From Stutzerimonas stutzeri (lineage in GTDB: Bacteria > Pseudomonadota > Gammaproteobacteria > Pseudomonadales > Pseudomonadaceae): a DNA stretch of 64,000 nt. The DNA lies in the NCBI GenBank assembly GCA_002339675.1, contig DDKB01000008.1, positions 434,001 to 498,000 on the forward strand, in the 5' to 3' direction. A model generated the notes under the pieces. It searched no databases and was not told the origin of the DNA. It was given only the letters and a program-made list of their open reading frames with translations. Shown one piece after another: positions 53,053 to 61,972 of this stretch (position 1 is the first letter of the stretch; each line of letters starts with the position of its first letter). The position numbers and the translations under genes were made by a program.

Positions 53053-53328
53053 GACGTGCTCCTTCATTTGCGACGTTTGGCCCAGCCGGTTCCGACCGAA
53101 GCAGGCTTGACCGGCGCGCACGCGGGCCGGACCCTCTGCGGTCCGCCCCGATGGCGCTCAAGCCCTGCCGCGGCGCAGCGCGCGACCGGTGTTCGGCATT
53201 CACAGCATTCACGGCGGTCGACCGGCAGCCGCGCGGCTTTTTCGAACTCCGCGCGGCCTGCGGGCTCAACCATTGTCGGCCGACCCTTTCCAGTCCCGAA
53301 CCCTAGCAAGCATCAGCAGAGGTATGCC

Positions 53329-54339
53329 ATGTCCAGCAAAGCCATCTACGTCCAGCCCGGCGGCGGATACGACAAGGTCGTTGTCGGTAACGCCGAGGCT
53401 GCGCCGCCAGGCCGCGGCGAAATCACCGTGCGACTGCGCGCCAACTCGCTCAACTACCACGACTTCGCGGTGGTCAGCGGCATGTGGGGTCCGAGCGAAC
53501 CGCGTATTCCGATGGCCGATGGCGCCGGCGAGGTGGTCGCCGTTGGTGAAGGCGTTAGCGAATTCAAGGTCGGTGATGCCGTGGTGAGCACCTTTTTCCC
53601 GGACTGGCTGGCCGGCGAGCCGATGATCGAAGGCTTCGCCACCGTTCCCGGCGATGGCATCGATGGCTACGCCCGGGAGCAGGTCACCGCTCGCGCCACG
53701 TCCTTCACCCTGGCGCCAAGGAACTACAGCCACGCCGAGTCCGCCACCCTGACCACCGCAGGCCTCACCGCCTGGCGCGCGCTGATGGCCGATGGCGGTC
53801 TCAAGCCGGGCGACAGCGTACTGGTTCAGGGCACCGGCGGCGTGTCCATTTTCGCCCTGCAGTTCGCCAAGATGGCCGGAGCCACTGTGATCGCGACGTC
53901 TTCCAGCGACGCGAAGCTCGAGCGCCTGGAAGCGATGGGCGCCGACCACCTGATCAACTACCGCAGCACGCCGAACTGGGGTGAACGGGTCCGGGCGCTG
54001 ACCGGCAATCGCGGGGTCGATCATGTGATCGAGGTCGGCGGGCCGGCGACCCTGGAGCAATCGATGGTGGCTACGCGCATCGGCGGGCACATTGCGGTGA
54101 TTGGCATCCTCACCGGCGTGGCCGGCGAGTTCGGCGTGGTCAATGCGCTGGTCCGGCAGTTGCGCCTGCAGGGCGTGCTGGTAGGCAGTCGCAGCCAGCA
54201 GCAGGAAATGATCCGCGCCATCGACGCCAACGGCCTGCGGCCGGTGATCGACCGCGAGTTTCCCCTGGACGCGATCACCGACGCCTTTCGCTACCAGGAG
54301 ACCAACCAGCACTTCGGCAAGATCTGCCTGACCATCTGA
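53329..54339 (+). CDS. Zinc-independent MDR-family alcohol dehydrogenase / quinone reductase
   Basis: A 336-residue medium-chain dehydrogenase/reductase. It has the GroES-like N-terminal domain (NSLNYHDFAVVSGMWG), the cofactor motif VQGTGGVSIFALQFAKMAGA and the NADP-binding HVIEVGGPATLEQS. The zinc ligands of classical alcohol dehydrogenases are not conserved, suggesting a quinone- or enone-reductase-like enzyme. The ATG at 53329 is preceded by AGAGGT. The 276 bases upstream hold no clear gene. Confidence 0.86.
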   Translation: MSSKAIYVQPGGGYDKVVVGNAEAAPPGRGEITVRLRANSLNYHDFAVVSGMWGPSEPRIPMADGAGEVVAVGEGVSEFKVGDAVVSTFFPDWLAGEPMIEGFATVPGDGIDGYAREQVTARATSFTLAPRNYSHAESATLTTAGLTAWRALMADGGLKPGDSVLVQGTGGVSIFALQFAKMAGATVIATSSSDAKLERLEAMGADHLINYRSTPNWGERVRALTGNRGVDHVIEVGGPATLEQSMVATRIGGHIAVIGILTGVAGEFGVVNALVRQLRLQGVLVGSRSQQQEMIRAIDANGLRPVIDREFPLDAITDAFRYQETNQHFGKICLTI

Positions 54340-54360
54340 GGCCGCGCTGCGGGCGCCCGC

Positions 54361-56382
54361 TCAGCCGGCGCGACGTGATGCCGGGCGGCGGGCCAGCACT
54401 TGCGTCGCGCCCTGCGGCTTGCCGGTGTACCAGAGCACCCGGCTGACGCCCCGAGTGATCGCCACGTAGGCCAGGCGCAGCTGCTCATCGGCCATCGCCT
54501 GGTCATAGCTGTTGCCGAAGAAGCCGCTGTAGGCGTAGAGGGCGTTGCGCAGTGGATGCCTGGGCGCCGGCAGGCAGTCGTCGAGAATGATTGCGACCTC
54601 CGCCTGCAGCCCCTTGGCACGGTGAATGGTGTAAGCCTTGACCGGCAGCGAGCGTTCGAGCTGCGCCTCGATCTCGCGCAGCGGCTCGTTGCGCCGGCCG
54701 AGCACCAGCACCGCCGTGCGCTCGCGACTTCCGCGCGCCTTGACCTGCTCGCACTGGGCGCGGATCTCGCGCAGCAATTCGGGCAAACGGGCCTGCACAT
54801 CGAATCCGGTAACCAGCTTCACGCCATGGTCGCCGTCCTGCACGGCGCGATGCGCCTGGCTGGCCTTCTCCTGCTTGACCGTCACGCCCGCCAGCACCGC
54901 CTCGGCGTCGCGGATCACCGGCTCGACCGAGCGATAGTTGGTTTCCAGCAGCAGCACCCGACTCTTCTTCGCCGCGCCACGCGCCGGAAAATACTTGTCG
55001 AACGCCATGAACAGCTCCGGCGAGCTGCCGCGCCAACCGTAGATGGATTGCCAGTCGTCGCCGATCGCCATCAGGCTGACTGTCTCGCCCTGACGCACCA
55101 GCGCGCCGTGCACGGCCTGCAGCCACTGCACGATCTGTGGCGAGATGTCCTGGAATTCGTCGATCAGCAGATGGCTGAACGGTGCCAGCGCCTCGTGCCC
55201 CACCCCGCCATCGCCCGCGTTGAGCAGCAGCGCCAGGCGCTGGAAGGCGCCATTGAAGGTCATCAGCCCCTGGGCTTCGAGCAGGGACTGGAAGCGCTGC
55301 CAGAACAGCTGCAACGCCTCGACGAAGCCACGCTCGGCCTCGCTGCCAGCGATGCGCGCCGGCTGGATCTGGTCGATGCGGATACCGACGCTCTCGATGA
55401 AACCGGCCTGGGTGTAGAACACCTCGAACAGCGGCGCCGCCGCCAGTTCCCCGGCGAGCCTGAAGGCGTCCAGCGGTGCGCGCGGCACCCGCCCGGCATT
55501 GGCATCGGTGGGCGCTGGCAGCCCCAGCAACGCGTGGACCCGCTCGCGAAAGCGTGGCTCGGCGGCGTAGCAGTCCTGATAGGCCTGCTTGAGCAAACGC
55601 TGCTGCGCCGGACGCAGGCGCGACGAGGTCAGCGGGTTGTCCGGTTCGGTGGCCGAGGCCTGCTTTTCGCCCAGTTGCTCGAACCACTGCGGCCGCCCGG
55701 GCAGCTCCTTGGCCAGCAGCGCCATGGCCGAGTGAAAGGTGCGCACGCACTGCCGTGCCTGCACCGCGTCGAATGTGACGTTCCAGAAACCCAGCACCCG
55801 GCCCAGCTGCTCGCGCAGTTCGGCGCATGAGGCGTTGGTGAAGGAGATAACGGTCAACCGCTCGGGCGGAATCTCCAGGTGACAGAGCATGAACACCACG
55901 CGCAGCACCAGCGTGGTGGACTTTCCCGAACCCGCGCCAGCGAAGATCCGCGTCACCGGGCTCTCGGCGAGGATCATCGCCCACTGTTCCTCGGACGGCG
56001 CACGGATGACGCCCGCTTCCACGGCGCGGCCGACCCGCAGACGCATGGCCTGCACCTGCTGCTCGCCAATGGTCAGCGGCGCCGGACCGTAGAGCCCTTC
56101 CGGCACCGCCTTGCGTGGTTTGGCGCGGGGCTTGGGGCCTGGCGATCCGGCGCTCGCCTTGCCCTTGCCCTTGCCCTTGCCCGCCGGCTTACCGGCCGCC
56201 TTCGCGGCCGAACGGGATGGTGCGGCCAGTTGGCGGGCGGCTTTGGCAAGCGGCTTGCGGGCGTCCGGCCAGCGGCGCAGCAGGAGCTCGTCTTCGGATT
56301 GCAGGTAGGCAGAGGTACGCGGGAAGCAGCGCGCCAGTGTGAGCGACACCAGCCGCTTGTAGCGCTTGACGGCAGACAGCAT
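54361..56382 (-). CDS. UvrD/Rep-family DNA helicase with basic linker
   Basis: A 673-residue superfamily 1 helicase with Walker A AGAGSGKST, motif Ia TNASCAELREQ, Walker B LLIDEFQD, motif III GDDWQSIYGWRG, motif IV ETNYRS and the C-terminal motifs AYTIHRAKGLQ and AYVAITRG. Residues about 45-95 are a low-complexity Lys/Ala/Gly/Pro-rich stretch that probably binds nucleic acid. The ATG at 56382 is preferred to a TTG nine bases earlier. It likely acts in repair or conflict resolution; it is distinct from canonical UvrD and Rep. Confidence 0.87.
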   Translation of the reverse strand: MLSAVKRYKRLVSLTLARCFPRTSAYLQSEDELLLRRWPDARKPLAKAARQLAAPSRSAAKAAGKPAGKGKGKGKASAGSPGPKPRAKPRKAVPEGLYGPAPLTIGEQQVQAMRLRVGRAVEAGVIRAPSEEQWAMILAESPVTRIFAGAGSGKSTTLVLRVVFMLCHLEIPPERLTVISFTNASCAELREQLGRVLGFWNVTFDAVQARQCVRTFHSAMALLAKELPGRPQWFEQLGEKQASATEPDNPLTSSRLRPAQQRLLKQAYQDCYAAEPRFRERVHALLGLPAPTDANAGRVPRAPLDAFRLAGELAAAPLFEVFYTQAGFIESVGIRIDQIQPARIAGSEAERGFVEALQLFWQRFQSLLEAQGLMTFNGAFQRLALLLNAGDGGVGHEALAPFSHLLIDEFQDISPQIVQWLQAVHGALVRQGETVSLMAIGDDWQSIYGWRGSSPELFMAFDKYFPARGAAKKSRVLLLETNYRSVEPVIRDAEAVLAGVTVKQEKASQAHRAVQDGDHGVKLVTGFDVQARLPELLREIRAQCEQVKARGSRERTAVLVLGRRNEPLREIEAQLERSLPVKAYTIHRAKGLQAEVAIILDDCLPAPRHPLRNALYAYSGFFGNSYDQAMADEQLRLAYVAITRGVSRVLWYTGKPQGATQVLARRPASRRAG

Positions 56383-56482
56383 GACAACCAACCGGAGCTA
56401 GATAGGTGGTTGATATGGTACGGGTTTTCAGCCACTCGCTGGGCAGGCGCACGCAGCGTTCGACCGCCGGTGCGCGTGCCGG

Positions 56483-58384
56483 TTAGCCACGCCGGATGCC
56501 GTAGCGTTGCAGCTTGCGGTAGAGGGTGTTGCGGCTGATGCCCAGGGCCTCGGCGACCCGCGTCATGTTCCAGCAGCACGCCTCCAGTGCCGCGAGCAAG
56601 GCCTGGCGCTCTGCATCGCCCAGCGGGTCCCGGCTCGCCGGGGCCGCCAGCGCTGGCGGCTGAACCGCCAGCGGCAACACTGCGGCGACATCGGCCTCCT
56701 CGATGCGACCCTCGTCCGCCAGGGCGATCAGGGTGCGCACTGCGTTGCGCAGCTGGCGCACATTGCCCGGCCAGCCATAGGCCAACAGGCGCTGGCGTGC
56801 CGGCGCATCTAGCGCGATGCGCTCGCCGCGGGCCTCGGCCTGCAGCAGGTGATCGAGCAGAGCCTCGCGGTCGCTGCGCGCCCGTAGCGGGGGCAAGCTC
56901 ACGCTCAAGCCATTGAGGCGGTAGTACAGGTCTTCGCGGAAGGCGCCGCTGGCGACCAGCGCCTGCAGGTCGCGGTGGCTGGCACTGACCAGACGGATGT
57001 CCAGCGCGACCGGCACCTCGGCACCGAGCGGCACCACCTCGCGCTCCTCCAGCACCCGCAGCAGCCGGGTCTGCAGACTCAGCGGCATGTCGCCGATCTC
57101 GTCGAGGAACAGCACGCCGCCGTTGGCCTGCTGCAGTTTGCCGGTCATGCCTTCCTTGCGCGCGCCGGTGAAGCTGCCACCGCGATAGCCGAACAGCTCA
57201 CTTTCGATCAGCGTCTCGGGGATCGCCGCGCAGTTGAGCGCCACGAACGGCTTGTACCGGCGCGCGCTGGAGCGGTGCAAGGCAGCCGCAAAGGCTTCCT
57301 TGCCGGTGCCGGTCTCGCCCTGCAGCAGCACCGGCACGTCCCGCTCGAGCACCTTCAGTGCGCGCTCAAAGCCGTTGCGCAGCGTGGCGTCACCCAGGCA
57401 CAACCCCACAACGGGTTGCGCCGGCAGGGCATGGCGCGGCGTCACCACCCGCACGCTGGGGCCGCGCAACTGGGCGTAAAGGCCCTGGCCGTCAAGGGTA
57501 CGCAGCGGCCAGCACGGGCCCGGCTGGGGCGAGGCCCGTTGCAAGACATCGTCCAGCCGGACCGCCAGCAATTGTTCCAATGACAGTCCGAGCAGTGCCT
57601 CGCGCCGCTGCCCGAGCAGAGTCAACGCCGTATCGTTGACCGCGCTGATCTGCCCGCCAGCGTCGAAGGCCAGCAGGCCTTCGCTGAGCAGGCCAATGTA
57701 TTCGGGCTGGGCATGGAAGCGCAGCAGGTAGGCGTCTTCGCAGTGCTGCAGGAAGAAGCAGCTCTCGATCAGCTTGGCCGACAGGTTGGTCAGCGCCATG
57801 GTGTGGAAGCGCCGCTGATGCGACAGCTCCTCACGCGCCGAGGAGACATTGAGCACCGCGAGCAACTCGCCCTGCGGGTCGAACACCGGGCTCGCCGAGC
57901 AGGTCAGGGTGGCGTGCCGCCCGCGGAAATGCTCGTCACGGCAGATGGTCAGCGCTTGGCGCTCCAGCAGGCACAGGCCGACGCCGTTGGTGCCCTCGAC
58001 GGCTTCATCCCAGACCGCGCCGAGCCAGAGCCCCGCCTGCTGGAACTCGGGGCGCTCGGCTTCGCTGGAGACGCTGTCGATCACCACGCCGCGCGCATCG
58101 GTCAGCAGGATCGCGTGGCCACTGCCGCCCAGTTGCTGGTGCAGGCTGTTCATCTGCCAGCGGGCAACCCCGACGACCTGTTCGAGCTGTTCGCGGTGCT
58201 CGCGCAGGCGGCCCTGTTCGACCACGCAGGTCGCCCGCGGGCTGGTGGGGTCGAGCCGGTGCTGGTCCAGGCAGCGGCGCCAAGAGCGGGCGATGGCCGG
58301 GTCGGCGGCGGGCCCGTCGCTGCCCTGCCCCTCGCCGAAGCTGAAGACCTGATGGGCATGCCGGGCGATGTGCGGTGAGGTCAT
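56483..58384 (-). CDS. Sigma-54-dependent transcriptional activator (AcoR type)
   Basis: A 633-residue regulator with a GAF domain (about residues 75-210), a PAS region (about 245-300), an AAA+ domain (GETGTGKE, DEIGDMPLSL, WPGNVRQLRN) and a Fis-type helix-turn-helix. The loop that contacts sigma-54 reads GSFTGA instead of GAFTGA. AcoR and its relatives respond to alcohol, aldehyde or acetoin-like compounds. The start at 58384 follows the family. It is divergent from the flavin monooxygenase gene and is its likely activator. Confidence 0.9.
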   Translation of the reverse strand: MTSPHIARHAHQVFSFGEGQGSDGPAADPAIARSWRRCLDQHRLDPTSPRATCVVEQGRLREHREQLEQVVGVARWQMNSLHQQLGGSGHAILLTDARGVVIDSVSSEAERPEFQQAGLWLGAVWDEAVEGTNGVGLCLLERQALTICRDEHFRGRHATLTCSASPVFDPQGELLAVLNVSSAREELSHQRRFHTMALTNLSAKLIESCFFLQHCEDAYLLRFHAQPEYIGLLSEGLLAFDAGGQISAVNDTALTLLGQRREALLGLSLEQLLAVRLDDVLQRASPQPGPCWPLRTLDGQGLYAQLRGPSVRVVTPRHALPAQPVVGLCLGDATLRNGFERALKVLERDVPVLLQGETGTGKEAFAAALHRSSARRYKPFVALNCAAIPETLIESELFGYRGGSFTGARKEGMTGKLQQANGGVLFLDEIGDMPLSLQTRLLRVLEEREVVPLGAEVPVALDIRLVSASHRDLQALVASGAFREDLYYRLNGLSVSLPPLRARSDREALLDHLLQAEARGERIALDAPARQRLLAYGWPGNVRQLRNAVRTLIALADEGRIEEADVAAVLPLAVQPPALAAPASRDPLGDAERQALLAALEACCWNMTRVAEALGISRNTLYRKLQRYGIRRG

Positions 58385-58484
58385 TGTTGTTCTACTCCGC
58401 GGACTGGGGGCGGTCCGCCCCAGCATAGGCGAAACCGTGCCGGCCCGCATGCCGTCCCGGACGTGCAACAGCCTGTCACGCCAG

Positions 58485-58506
58485 GCTGTGTCAGATCTGA
58501 CACAGC
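58485..58506. promoter_or_regulatory. 22-bp perfect palindrome, likely activator-binding site
   Basis: GCTGTGTCAGA followed directly by its complement TCTGACACAGC. It lies about 75 bases upstream of the -24 box of the monooxygenase promoter and about 100 bases before the activator start, as expected for an enhancer site of an AcoR-type regulator. Confidence 0.75.
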
Positions 58507-58567
58507 GGCGCATCGGCAATCGAGCTGAATGCCGCCGCAAGCGCTCTGCACCGGCACTTGCGCGGAG

Positions 58568-58584
58568 CTGGCCCGGGGCTTGCT
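58568..58584 (+). promoter_or_regulatory. Sigma-54 (-24/-12) promoter of the monooxygenase gene
   Basis: CTGGCCCGGGGCTTGCT differs from the consensus YTGGCACGRNNNTTGCW at one base only (A to C). GG and GC are the required ten bases apart. The transcript would start near 58595, giving a leader of about 115 bases. Confidence 0.78.
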
Positions 58585-58711
58585 CCAGTCACTGGGTCAC
58601 TGGGCAGCTAACGCCTGCACCCAGGTCATTGGAGCGGACCTCCCGTCACGCTCCGGCAATGCGCCACAGGCGTAGCGCCTGAATAACAAGAACCTTGCAC
58701 AGGACCTCACC

Positions 58712-60541
58712 ATGAACATCAGCATCGATTCCATGACCCCGGCCCAGACCCCAACCTTACAGCTCGCCGACTGGGTCGAGCGGCTCGGACAACGCCTCGC
58801 CGCGCGCGACATCGACGGCGCCCTCGAACTCTTCGCCGCTGACTGCCACTGGCGCGATCTGGTCCTGTTCAGCTGGAACCTGGTCACCCTCGAAGGCAAG
58901 GCCGATATCCGCGACATGCTCGAAACCCGGCTGGAGGCCACCCAGCCGGAAAACTGGAGGCTCGAAGGCGAGGCGAGCCTTGCCGACGGCGTACTGGAAG
59001 GCTGGATCAGCCTGGAAACCGAGGTGGCGCGCGGCAAGGGCTATGTCCGGCTGAAAGACGGCCTGTGCTGGACGCTGCTGACCACCATGCGCGAGCTCAA
59101 GGGGTTCGAGGAGCCGACCGGCCGCCGCCGGCCGATGGGCGCCGAGCATGGCCACGGCCGCACCGACAAGCGCAACTGGCTGGAGAAGCGCCGTGACGAG
59201 GAAGCGGCCCTGGGCGTGACCGAGCAGCCCTATTGCCTGGTGATCGGCGGTGGCCAGGGTGGCCTGGGCCTGGGTGCGCGGCTCAAGCGCCTGGGCGTGC
59301 CGTCGCTGATCATCGACAAGGCCGAGCGCCCCGGCGACCAATGGCGCGGGCGCTACAAGTCGCTGTGCCTGCACGATCCGGTCTGGTACGACCACCTGCC
59401 CTACCTGCCCTTCCCCGACCACTGGCCGGTGTTCACGCCCAAGGACCAGATCGGTGACTGGCTGGAGATGTATGCCAAGGTCATGGAGCTCAACTACTGG
59501 GCCAAGACCGAATGCGTCAACGCCCGCTTCGACGAGGCCGAAGGCCGCTGGACGGTCGAAGTGATGCGCGATGGCCGGCCAATGACGCTGCGGCCGACCC
59601 AGCTGATCCTCGCTACCGGCATGTCCGGGGTGCCCAACGTGCCGGTCTACCCCGGCGCCGAGACCTTCGCCGGCCAGCAGCACCACTCCAGCCGGCACCC
59701 CGGCGGCGACGCCTGGCGCGGCAAGCGCGCGGTGGTCATCGGCGCCAACAACTCGGCCCATGACATCTGCGCGGATCTGGTGGAAAACGGCGCGGACGTC
59801 ACCATGGTGCAGCGCTCCAGCACCCACATCGTGCGCTCGGACTCGCTGATGGACATCGTCTTCGGCCCGCTCTATTCCGAGGATGCCGTGGAAAGCGGCC
59901 TGACCACCGACAAGGCCGACATGCTCTTCGCCTCTATTCCCTACAAGGTGCTGCCGGAGTTTCACCGCCAGGCCTTCGAGCAGGTCAAGGAACGCGACAA
60001 GGCCTTTTACGACCGCCTCAGCGCGGCGGGCTTCATGCTCGACTTCGGCGACGACGAGTCCGGGCTGTTCCTCAAGTACGTGCGCCGCGGCTCGGGCTAC
60101 TACATTGACGTTGGCGCCTCGGAGCTGATCGCCAACGGCACCATCAAGCTCAAGAGCAGCCCGGGCCTGAATGTCGAACGGATCGAAGCGGATGCGGTTG
60201 TACTGAGCGACGGCAGCCGCCTGCCAGCGGACCTGATCGTCTACGCCACCGGCTACGGCTCGATGAACGGCTGGGCCGCCAAGCTGATCTCCCAGGAAGT
60301 CGCCGACAAGGTTGGCCGCTGCTGGGGTCTCGGCTCTGGCACCACCAAGGACCCGGGCCCGTACGAAGGTGAACTGCGCAACATGTGGAAGCCTACGCAG
60401 CAGCCGAACCTGTGGTTCCACGGCGGCAACCTGCACCAGTCGCGGCACTACTCGCTGTACCTGGCGCTGCAGCTCAAGGCGCGCTTCGAAGGGCTGGACA
60501 CCTCGGTCTACAAGCTGGCGCCGAGTTACCATCGAGGCTGA
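58712..60541 (+). CDS. Flavin-containing monooxygenase with N-terminal SnoaL-like domain
   Basis: A 609-residue protein. Residues about 15-140 resemble an NTF2/SnoaL domain; the rest is a flavin monooxygenase, with FAD motif VIGGGQGGLGLGARL, the FMO-type segment FAGQQHHSSRH, the NADPH motif VVIGANNSAHDIC and ATGYGS. It likely oxygenates a soft nucleophile or a ketone-like compound; the substrate is unknown. It has a sigma-54 promoter, a palindromic site and a divergent AcoR-type activator, and ends in a strong terminator, so it is a stand-alone inducible unit. Confidence 0.88.
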   Translation: MNISIDSMTPAQTPTLQLADWVERLGQRLAARDIDGALELFAADCHWRDLVLFSWNLVTLEGKADIRDMLETRLEATQPENWRLEGEASLADGVLEGWISLETEVARGKGYVRLKDGLCWTLLTTMRELKGFEEPTGRRRPMGAEHGHGRTDKRNWLEKRRDEEAALGVTEQPYCLVIGGGQGGLGLGARLKRLGVPSLIIDKAERPGDQWRGRYKSLCLHDPVWYDHLPYLPFPDHWPVFTPKDQIGDWLEMYAKVMELNYWAKTECVNARFDEAEGRWTVEVMRDGRPMTLRPTQLILATGMSGVPNVPVYPGAETFAGQQHHSSRHPGGDAWRGKRAVVIGANNSAHDICADLVENGADVTMVQRSSTHIVRSDSLMDIVFGPLYSEDAVESGLTTDKADMLFASIPYKVLPEFHRQAFEQVKERDKAFYDRLSAAGFMLDFGDDESGLFLKYVRRGSGYYIDVGASELIANGTIKLKSSPGLNVERIEADAVVLSDGSRLPADLIVYATGYGSMNGWAAKLISQEVADKVGRCWGLGSGTTKDPGPYEGELRNMWKPTQQPNLWFHGGNLHQSRHYSLYLALQLKARFEGLDTSVYKLAPSYHRG

Positions 60542-60553
60542 GCCGCTCACGCA

Positions 60554-60576
60554 ACGGGGCCTTCGGGCCCTGTTTT
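60554..60576 (+). terminator. Rho-independent terminator of the monooxygenase gene
   Basis: ACGGGGCC, loop TTCG, GGCCCTGT and then TTT: an eight-pair GC-rich stem with a tetraloop about 13 bases after the stop codon. Confidence 0.82.
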
Positions 60577-60722
60577 GCGTCTGGAGACCCGACGCCTGGC
60601 CGCTTACCTCGAGCGGCCACGTTCGTCCGGGCGATGGCACGCCTGGCGCGGTCGGCTTACTAACCCCTATCAGCCCGCTCCCGCGGAAATGCCGCCACGG
60701 CGCTCTGCGCACAGGTCGTCTT

Positions 60723-61745
60723 ATGCACAGAATCGGTTTCGCCTGCATGTACCGTCACCCCGGCCACAGCGAATCGCTGAAGGAGCTGGAAGCCATCGAG
60801 CGCGCCTTCAATCCGCGCTCGACCACCTTGCGCTGGCTCAACAGCGTGTCGCAGGACACCGCGCGGGAAAAGCTCAACGGCATCATCAAGCACAACCTGG
60901 CCGCTCAGCTGAAGCTGATGAGCTACGTCGCCACGCTCCCGCCGGCGCTGCGCATGTTGCGCCTGAGCAGCGACCTGTTGCCGTTCTACAGCCATCCCGA
61001 GGCGGCCGACTTCTACCGCCAGGCTGACGTGCGCCACCTCATCGAGACCCACCTGGCGCGAATCGGCGAGCGGGCGCGCGAGCTGGAGATCCGCCTGTCC
61101 TTTCATCCGGGCCAGTACTGCGTGCTCGGCTCTGACAGGCCGGACGTGGTGGAAAACAGCCTGGCGGAGTTCGAATACCACGCCGACATGATCCGCATGA
61201 TGGGCTTCGGCCAGCGCTTTCAGGACTTCAAGTGCAACGTGCACATCGCCGGACGCCTCGGTGCAGAGGGCGTACGCGCTGTCTGGCCGCGTCTGTCGAG
61301 CGAGGCGCGCAACACCATCACGTTCGAAAACGATGAAAAGACCTACGGTGTGGACGATTGCCTGAAACTGGCCGACCTCGCCCCGGTAGTGCTCGACATC
61401 CACCACTGCTGGATTCATGAAGGCGAGTACATCGACCCACATGAGACACGGGTCGCGCGGATCATCGACAGCTGGCGCGGCGTGCGTCCGACCATGCACT
61501 ACTCGCAACCGCCCGAAAGCCTTCAGGACCTGGGCTATTCGCCCCAGGACAAGCTGGAGATTCCGAGACTGCTGGAGCAGGTCAGCAAGCGCGACCTGTA
61601 CAGCCACAGCAAGCGCATGTGGAACGACTGGACCAACCGCTACGCGCGCCAATTTCTCGACCGGTTCGACATCATGTTCGAGGCCAAGGACAAGAATCTG
61701 GCCACCTTGGACTACTACCGCGATTATCTGCAGGCAACTGCCTGA
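60723..61745 (+). CDS. uvsE: UV damage endonuclease UvsE/UvdE
   Basis: A 340-residue TIM-barrel protein with RIGFACMYRHPG at the start, SFHPGQYCVLGS, the metal ligands in ITFENDEKTYGVDDCL (Glu), DIHHCWIH (Asp, His, His) and TMHYSQPPES. UvdE nicks DNA just 5' of pyrimidine dimers and other UV lesions. It is less common in Pseudomonas than photolyase or UvrABC, so its presence with phrB marks a strain with layered UV protection. The start at 60723 follows the family; the upstream frame is open but not conserved-looking. Confidence 0.92.
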   Translation: MHRIGFACMYRHPGHSESLKELEAIERAFNPRSTTLRWLNSVSQDTAREKLNGIIKHNLAAQLKLMSYVATLPPALRMLRLSSDLLPFYSHPEAADFYRQADVRHLIETHLARIGERARELEIRLSFHPGQYCVLGSDRPDVVENSLAEFEYHADMIRMMGFGQRFQDFKCNVHIAGRLGAEGVRAVWPRLSSEARNTITFENDEKTYGVDDCLKLADLAPVVLDIHHCWIHEGEYIDPHETRVARIIDSWRGVRPTMHYSQPPESLQDLGYSPQDKLEIPRLLEQVSKRDLYSHSKRMWNDWTNRYARQFLDRFDIMFEAKDKNLATLDYYRDYLQATA

Positions 61746-61762
61746 GCGTTGCGCTTTCGCAG

Positions 61763-61793
61763 TTGAAATGGCCGGCGCGTATGCCGCTATAAT
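61763..61793 (+). promoter_or_regulatory. Sigma-70 promoter of mntP
   Basis: A perfect -10 TATAAT (61788-61793) with TTGAAA 19 bases upstream. Transcription would start near 61800, exactly at the 5' edge of the riboswitch. Confidence 0.7.
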
Positions 61794-61799
61794 GGCGCC

Positions 61800-61905
61800 C
61801 CTTGTTGGGGAGTAGCCTGCTCTGGACCCCGGTCGCAGAGCGTCCGCGTCAACATTCTCGGCAGCATGCCGTGGCGCGGACACCTTCTGGTTGGCGAGAC
61901 CGACG
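61800..61905 (+). ncRNA. yybP-ykoY manganese riboswitch
   Basis: The leader holds TTGGGGAGTAGCC near its 5' end, CGTCAACATTCTCGG in the middle and TTGGCGAGACC near the end, the conserved elements of the yybP-ykoY class that binds Mn2+. It sits directly upstream of mntP, the usual gene for this riboswitch in gamma-proteobacteria. Confidence 0.9.
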
Positions 61906-61920
61906 ATACATCCACGCTCA

Positions 61921-61960
61921 AGTCGGGCGTGTGGCTGTGTCGTTGTCTTATTGCCCGACT
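61921..61960 (+). promoter_or_regulatory. Hairpin of the riboswitch expression platform
   Basis: AGTCGGGC and GCCCGACT can pair across a 24-base loop and end 12 bases before the mntP GTG. With no T run it more likely controls ribosome access than termination. Confidence 0.5.
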
Positions 61961-61972
61961 GGATGTCTTACC

